Shown piece after piece: positions 59,096-64,000 of a DNA stretch of 64,000 nt (positions are counted from its first letter, which is position 1; each line of letters opens with the position of its first letter). The translations under genes were made by a program, and so were the position numbers. The notes below the pieces were generated by a model, which did not search any database, was not told where the DNA came from, and saw nothing but the letters and a program-made list of their open reading frames with translations. The stretch is from JACOMS01 sp964352785 (GTDB taxonomy: Bacteria > Pseudomonadota > Alphaproteobacteria > Caulobacterales > Maricaulaceae), in contig CAYGTI010000005.1 in the NCBI GenBank assembly GCA_964352785.1, positions 1-64,000 of the forward strand, read 5' to 3'.

Positions 59096-62000
59096 TGCTT
59101 ACCCTCCCAACACTTACACCCGGTGATACCGCGCCGCTCGGCTCTACAGTCACGTCGTCTGGGGTCAATTTTGCTATTTTTTCGGCTCACGCCACATCCG
59201 TGACGTTGTGCTTGTTCTCCGAAGACGGGAAAACGGAAACGGCGCAGTTAAAGCTACCCAGCCGCACCGGAGATATTTGGCATGGATTTGCGCCGGGCCT
59301 AAAACATGATCAGCTCTACGGATACCGTGTTGATGGGCCTTACGCGCCACATGACGGGCATAGGTTTAACCGTAACAAATTACTGATTGACCCTTATGCA
59401 AAACGGCTTTTTGGCGACTTTGTGCAGCATGATGCGTTATATGGGTTTGACGTTAATGCACCAAACAAAGATCTCTCATTCAGCCGCCTCGACAGCGCGC
59501 CGTATATGCCAAAATGCGTCGTAGGAGACCCCATCTTCGATTGGGAGGATAGCACGCCGCCTGCTACGTCTTGGCAAGACACGGTTGTTTATGAGGCGCA
59601 CGTCAAAGGTTTAACCCAGCGTCACCCCGGCGTGAAACCAACACACCGCGGCACATTATCAGGTCTGTCATCGCCTGCTATGATCTCTCACCTTAAGAAA
59701 CTGGGCGTCACCGCCATAGAGCTTTTACCCGTCCAGAGTTTTTTCTCTGAGCCCCGGCTGACTGAAATGGGCCTAACAAATTATTGGGGATATAATCCCG
59801 TCAATTATTTTGCGGCGCACGCCCCTTATCTTGGGCCCAACGGAGAGGCCGCCTTTCAAGACGCTGTAAAAGCGCTGCATGAGGCCGGGATCGAAATCAT
59901 CCTCGATGTGGTATATAATCATACAGCCGAGAGCTGGAGGCTTGGCCCGACATTGTCCTACAGGGGGATTGATAATGCCAGCTATTACCACCTGCAGGAC
60001 GATCAGCGGTTTTATGTTAATCATACAGGTTGCGGTAACGCGCTAGATATGTCTCACCCCCGTGTTTTGGAGCTGACGCTTGCGAGCCTGAGATATTGGG
60101 CCGAGCATATGCATGTGGATGGTTTTCGCTTTGATCTTGCCCCGACGCTGGGGCGTAACCCCAATGATTTTAGCGCAGATGCACCGTTTTTTATGGCGAT
60201 CAAAGCGGATCCGGCTTTATCAAAACTTAAACTGATTGCAGAGCCATGGGATATTGGCCCGGATGGATATGTGTTGGGCGGATTTCCCACAGGCTGGACC
60301 GAATGGAATGATCAATACAGAGATGATGTGCGTGCCTTTTGGCGTAAGGATCATTATGCCCACAAAAGTCTCGCCGCGCGTCTTTTAGGATCGGCAGACC
60401 AGTTTGATCATTCAGGCCGCAACGCTCTGAGCAGTCTGAACTTTATCACCTCTCATGACGGTTTCACGCTCGAAGATATCGTGAGCTTTAACGATAAACA
60501 CAACGCCGCCAATGGGGAGCAGAACCGTGATGGGCACGGGCATAACCTCTCGGATAATATGGGTCATGAGGGCCCCACGGACGATCCCGACATTACCGCC
60601 AAACGGCGCCAAAGAAAAAAGAATGTGCTGACCACGCTTTTTCTCTCCCAAGGCACGCCTATGCTTTTGGCGGGCGACGAGTTTGGACAATCTCAAAACG
60701 GTAATAATAACGCTTATTGTCAAGACAACGAAATCACATGGCTGGATTGGGCGGGCATGGATACAGAGCTTGCGGACTTTACAACGAAATTAATATCCCT
60801 TCGAAAAATCTATCCGCACTTCAAGCAAACCAGCTTCCTCCACGGCGAAGCTTTATCTGAATCTATTGTGCCGAATGTCCAGTGGATCTCGTCGTGTGGC
60901 GCTGCGCTACAAAGTCATGAATGGGACAACCCGACGCTCACCTGTTTTGGCCTCGCGCTTTCCATGGAAGGTCAAGATACAATTATGATCGCATTTAACC
61001 GGGGCGGACGCTGTTCGTTTACCGGGTTAGGCGACTGGGACTGTTTATTATCGACAGCTAAAAACGTCGATAAGCTCAATGCGCTCTCCGCAAACTCTGT
61101 TTCGGTTTTTAAATATACAGGGCCTTATCTGACGCAAGACCGTAAAGACGAGGCTGTTTTAAGGCTTTCACATGATTACGGCATCCATGAGGCTTACCGG
61201 GACATTACTGGACATGTACACCACGCGAGCCTCGAAACAAAGCGCAAGCTCCTCGCCGCCATGGGCGCAAACGTGAGTGACGCTCAAGGCATAGACCGCG
61301 CGCTGAAGGAGACCCCGCCAATAACAGCCGCGCCTCATGATCACCCTCAAGTTTACGGGGCTAATAGTCTGCGCGCTCATGGTAAAGCCTGGGGCGTGAC
61401 AACGGCGCTGTACGGCCTTAAGTCAGAACGGAATTGGGGGATTGGCGATTTTGAAGACCTCGCAGAGCTTGCCGAAATTATGGCGGCCAAAGGCGCTGAT
61501 TTTATTGGTATCAATCCTGTTCACGCCCTCTTCCCAAGCGCGCCCGATCTCTATTCGCCTTATTCGCCGTCATCACGTGACTTTCTCAACATCATGCACA
61601 TTGCGCCAGATAAAATCCCGGAGCTTGCAGTGGATTATCCTGTAGATTTAGAGCGGCTCCAAAAACCAAAGCATGTTGATTATACGGCGGTGTACAGTGC
61701 AAAAATGAAAGCGTTCGAAACTGCCTTTGAGCGCTTTGAAGCACTCCCCAAAGACGCGCCTCGCCGCGCTGCATTTCAAGCATATACCATACAAAAAGGC
61801 GAATCTCTGCACCAACATACGCTTTTCGACGTCTTGTTTGAACGTCTCCCTAAAGCCAAGCGAAACTATGACGGGTGGATAAACTTTCACAAAGACTACG
61901 AAGATCCTGCCTCCAAAAGCAGCCGAGATTTTGCTAAAACTCACGCCAATCGGCTTTCATTTTACACCTACCTGCAGTGGATAGCTGCACAACAGCTCAA

Positions 62001-62976
62001 GCGCGCGCAAACCCGCGCCAAAGCGGCAGGGATGCACATTGGACTTTACCTTGATTTTGCGGTTGGCGTCGTTCCGGGCGGATCTGATGCGTGGCGGGAG
62101 AAAGACGCTTTTGCTAACGGCATCAGTCTTGGCGCGCCCGGCGATATGGCCAATCCAGACGGTCAGCTTTGGAATTTGCTGCCGTTTAATCCGCACAGCT
62201 TGACACAAAACAATTTCGAGCCTTACTGCAGAGGGTTACGAGAAGCCATGTCGTTTGGCGGAGCCCTGCGTATTGACCATATCCTCGGGCATTTACGCAG
62301 TTTTTGGATTCCACCGGGAGATACGGGCGGTTATGTGCGCTATCCTTTTGATGGGTTATTGGCAATGATTGCTGAAGAGTCCATGCGCACAAAGTGCATA
62401 GTGTTCGGCGAAGACCTCGGCACTGTTCCAGATGATTTTAGGACGCGCATGGCAGATTACGGCCTGATGGGCTGCAACATACAGCTCATTGAGCGCAGCG
62501 CGTCCGGAGAAGTCATCGCGAGAGAACATGGACGCGAGATGTCCATGACCGCGTTCTCCAACCATGATTTTCCAACACTGGCCGGATTTTGGGAGGGTGA
62601 AGATTTTCGCTGGCGCGAAGAGCTGGGGATTGGAAATGATCCGGAGGTTTTGCGCGCCGCCCGACATCAGCGCCGGATTGATAAATCCGCCTTCCTCCAT
62701 CTTGCAGGCCTTGATCATTATCATGCAGACAAAATGACGCCCCGCCTGATGGGGCAATTACAGGCTTATCTTGCGGGCGGAAACGCCCTTGCCTTCGCCG
62801 TTCAACTTGATGATTTGCTACTCGAAACGCATCAAGCCAACGTTCCCGGCACAACGGTTGAGGCCCCAAACTGGCGGCGGCGGACGCGCCTCACCCTCAA
62901 AGAGATTGCGTCCGACCCTAATGTCAATATGATCACGCGGGCCATTCACGCCACGCGCGCTCACAACCCCAGGTGA
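59095..62976 (+). CDS. GlgX-MalQ fusion: glycogen debranching enzyme plus 4-alpha-glucanotransferase
   Basis: 1293 aa in one unbroken frame. Residues 1 to about 685 are GlgX (isoamylase-type GH13): N-terminal CBM48 module, DVVYNHTAE near 272, nucleophile Asp347 in GFRFD, acid/base Glu383 in EPWDIG. From about 690 (SHDYGIHEAYRDITG) to the end it is MalQ (GH77): Asp1061 in RIDHILG and Glu1106 in FGEDLG are the expected catalytic residues. Both halves look intact. One protein could trim branches from phosphorylase limit dextrin and rearrange the released oligosaccharides. ATG overlaps the glgA stop. Confidence 0.95.
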   Translation: MLTLPTLTPGDTAPLGSTVTSSGVNFAIFSAHATSVTLCLFSEDGKTETAQLKLPSRTGDIWHGFAPGLKHDQLYGYRVDGPYAPHDGHRFNRNKLLIDPYAKRLFGDFVQHDALYGFDVNAPNKDLSFSRLDSAPYMPKCVVGDPIFDWEDSTPPATSWQDTVVYEAHVKGLTQRHPGVKPTHRGTLSGLSSPAMISHLKKLGVTAIELLPVQSFFSEPRLTEMGLTNYWGYNPVNYFAAHAPYLGPNGEAAFQDAVKALHEAGIEIILDVVYNHTAESWRLGPTLSYRGIDNASYYHLQDDQRFYVNHTGCGNALDMSHPRVLELTLASLRYWAEHMHVDGFRFDLAPTLGRNPNDFSADAPFFMAIKADPALSKLKLIAEPWDIGPDGYVLGGFPTGWTEWNDQYRDDVRAFWRKDHYAHKSLAARLLGSADQFDHSGRNALSSLNFITSHDGFTLEDIVSFNDKHNAANGEQNRDGHGHNLSDNMGHEGPTDDPDITAKRRQRKKNVLTTLFLSQGTPMLLAGDEFGQSQNGNNNAYCQDNEITWLDWAGMDTELADFTTKLISLRKIYPHFKQTSFLHGEALSESIVPNVQWISSCGAALQSHEWDNPTLTCFGLALSMEGQDTIMIAFNRGGRCSFTGLGDWDCLLSTAKNVDKLNALSANSVSVFKYTGPYLTQDRKDEAVLRLSHDYGIHEAYRDITGHVHHASLETKRKLLAAMGANVSDAQGIDRALKETPPITAAPHDHPQVYGANSLRAHGKAWGVTTALYGLKSERNWGIGDFEDLAELAEIMAAKGADFIGINPVHALFPSAPDLYSPYSPSSRDFLNIMHIAPDKIPELAVDYPVDLERLQKPKHVDYTAVYSAKMKAFETAFERFEALPKDAPRRAAFQAYTIQKGESLHQHTLFDVLFERLPKAKRNYDGWINFHKDYEDPASKSSRDFAKTHANRLSFYTYLQWIAAQQLKRAQTRAKAAGMHIGLYLDFAVGVVPGGSDAWREKDAFANGISLGAPGDMANPDGQLWNLLPFNPHSLTQNNFEPYCRGLREAMSFGGALRIDHILGHLRSFWIPPGDTGGYVRYPFDGLLAMIAEESMRTKCIVFGEDLGTVPDDFRTRMADYGLMGCNIQLIERSASGEVIAREHGREMSMTAFSNHDFPTLAGFWEGEDFRWREELGIGNDPEVLRAARHQRRIDKSAFLHLAGLDHYHADKMTPRLMGQLQAYLAGGNALAFAVQLDDLLLETHQANVPGTTVEAPNWRRRTRLTLKEIASDPNVNMITRAIHATRAHNPR

Positions 62977-62981
62977 CCCAT

Positions 62982-64000
62982 ATGCCCAAGATTAAAACCA
63001 CGCCTTTTATGGATCAAAAACCCGGAACGTCCGGCCTTCGTAAAAAAGTGAGCGTGTTTCAGCAGACCCATTATCTTGAAAATTTTGTTCAAGCGATATT
63101 TGACAGTGTCCCGGCTCTTCAAGGCGCGAGCTTAGTCGTGGGCGGGGATGGACGTTTTTATAATGACGCTGCGATACAAACGATTTTGAAAATGGCCGCT
63201 GCCAACGGCGTGGCAAAAGTGATCGTCGGGCAGGGCGGCCTTCTGTCCACACCGGCCGCCTCCTGCGTGATCCGTAAATACAAAGCCGAGGGCGGGATTA
63301 TACTCTCAGCCAGTCACAATCCGGGCGGCCCGGACGGAGACTTCGGCATTAAATATAATGGCCGTAACGGCGGGCCTGCTGTTGAGTCGGTGACAGAAGA
63401 CATCTTTGCAAAGACCAAAACAATTCAGACTTATAAAATAAGCGCGGGCGACGATGTTGATCTTGGCGAACGCGGCGGCGCGGCGCTCGGCGATATGAAA
63501 GTTTCAATCATAGACCCCGTCTCGGATTATGTCGAGTTAATGGAAACTCTTTTTGATTTTGAGGCCATTAAAGCGCTTTTTGCCTCAGGCTTTACGCTTT
63601 GTTTTGATGCCATGCATGCCATTACGGGGCCCTATGCCAAAGCTATTTTGGTGGATCATCTCGGCGCACCTGCAAAAAGCCTGATCAACGCCGTACCCCT
63701 CCCGGACTTTGGCGGTGGCCACCCTGATCCAAACCCTGTCTATGCCGTGGAGCTGTTTGAAAGCATGTTCGGTGAAGATGCGCCTGACTTTGGCGCAGCG
63801 TCTGACGGAGACGGCGATCGTAATATTGTTTTGGGCGCTCACACCTATGTCTCACCGTCTGATAGCCTCGCCGTCATTACGGCCAATGCCCATTTGGTAC
63901 CGGGATATAAAAACGGCATTGCCGGCGTCGCCCGGTCGATGCCGACAAGCCGCGCAGCGGATATCGTTGCCAAAGCTTTGAATGTCCCCTGCTTTGAAAC
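62982..64000 (+). CDS. pgm: Phosphoglucomutase, alpha-D-glucose specific (3' end cut by window)
   Basis: ATG 62982, six bases after the GlgX-MalQ stop; the frame is still open at the window end (about 340 codons seen). N-terminus 'PFMDQKPGTSGLRKKV' and the phosphoserine loop SASHNPGG (Ser111) identify the alpha-phosphohexomutase family; a metal-binding SDGDGDRN follows (about 269-276). It interconverts glucose-1-phosphate and glucose-6-phosphate, linking GlgP/GlgC to central metabolism. Domains 3-4 lie mostly beyond the window. Confidence 0.96.
   Translation, partial: MPKIKTTPFMDQKPGTSGLRKKVSVFQQTHYLENFVQAIFDSVPALQGASLVVGGDGRFYNDAAIQTILKMAAANGVAKVIVGQGGLLSTPAASCVIRKYKAEGGIILSASHNPGGPDGDFGIKYNGRNGGPAVESVTEDIFAKTKTIQTYKISAGDDVDLGERGGAALGDMKVSIIDPVSDYVELMETLFDFEAIKALFASGFTLCFDAMHAITGPYAKAILVDHLGAPAKSLINAVPLPDFGGGHPDPNPVYAVELFESMFGEDAPDFGAASDGDGDRNIVLGAHTYVSPSDSLAVITANAHLVPGYKNGIAGVARSMPTSRAADIVAKALNVPCFE

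Noticed and set aside
1..64000. Search by eye for tRNA, rRNA, CRISPR repeats, transposase genes and phage genes.
   Set aside because: No cloverleaf with a proper T-loop, no regular spaced repeats and no transposase or integrase reading frame were recognised; a tRNAscan/minced run would be decisive.

Overview
The window reads as a contiguous stretch of a moderate-GC alphaproteobacterial chromosome. The evidence is gene content (ptsN/hpf/rpoN order, class I RsmE and UbiA side by side, plant-type GshA, an NnrU-family protein, a DUF1674 protein, DUF6249 next to an ECF-type sigma factor) and a CtrA-type TTAA-N7-TTAA box upstream of a Tad/Flp-pilus-like gene. This fits a stalked or prosthecate, marine Hyphomonadaceae/Maricaulales-like aerobe, but the assignment is inference, not proof. 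I recognise no rRNA, tRNA, CRISPR array, prophage or insertion sequence. Coding is dense, with many 1- or 4-base stop/start overlaps.

Layout. 1-12.2 kb holds housekeeping genes: a DUF2207/LemA membrane pair cut by the window edge, a fatty acid hydroxylase-family protein, an SDR and pyrF, two odd Pro/Cys-rich exported proteins, a DUF1674 protein, an SDR, then yebC, ymdB-like, 5-FCL and rsmE on the minus strand, with ubiA and an exported MsrB on the plus strand. 12.2-12.7 kb is a gene-free, structured region with a terminator and a competing hairpin. 12.7-19.2 kb is rpoN-hpf-ptsN followed by overlapping ppk1-ppx. 19.2-24.3 kb carries a secreted beta-propeller protein, an HNH nuclease, a translationally coupled set (small membrane peptide, cyclophilin lipoprotein, NnrU, histidine-phosphatase lipoprotein) and prfA.

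24.3-28.1 kb is an alkane module: TonB-dependent receptor and TetR regulator divergent from alkB, with a 12-bp-arm palindrome over the alkB promoter. 28-44.7 kb holds a giant MscS-type channel, an ABC-F protein, a TadG-like protein, a DUF6249/sigma factor/small membrane protein set whose sigma factor has no normal start codon, ppk2, a 52-aa basic protein, a Kbp-like BON-LysM protein, gshA, several small uncharacterised genes, a lytic transglycosylase, and hppD divergent from a MarR regulator.

45.2-51.5 kb is the most unusual part. Eight genes packed almost without gaps encode an [2Fe-2S]/molybdopterin hydroxylase of the isoquinoline-oxidoreductase type, then flavocytochrome-c sulfide dehydrogenase (cytochrome plus flavoprotein), then SoxX, SoxY, SoxZ and SoxA. 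No soxB or soxCD lies in the window, and SoxY has a non-standard C-terminus around its carrier cysteine.

51.5-64 kb is a complete glycogen/alpha-glucan locus: glgB and glgP on minus, glgC, glgA, a 1293-aa GlgX-MalQ fusion and pgm (cut by the window end) on plus. A perfect 14-bp LacI-type palindrome lies in the divergent glgP/glgC promoter region. Together with ppk1, ppx and ppk2, the window is rich in storage-polymer metabolism (glycogen and polyphosphate).
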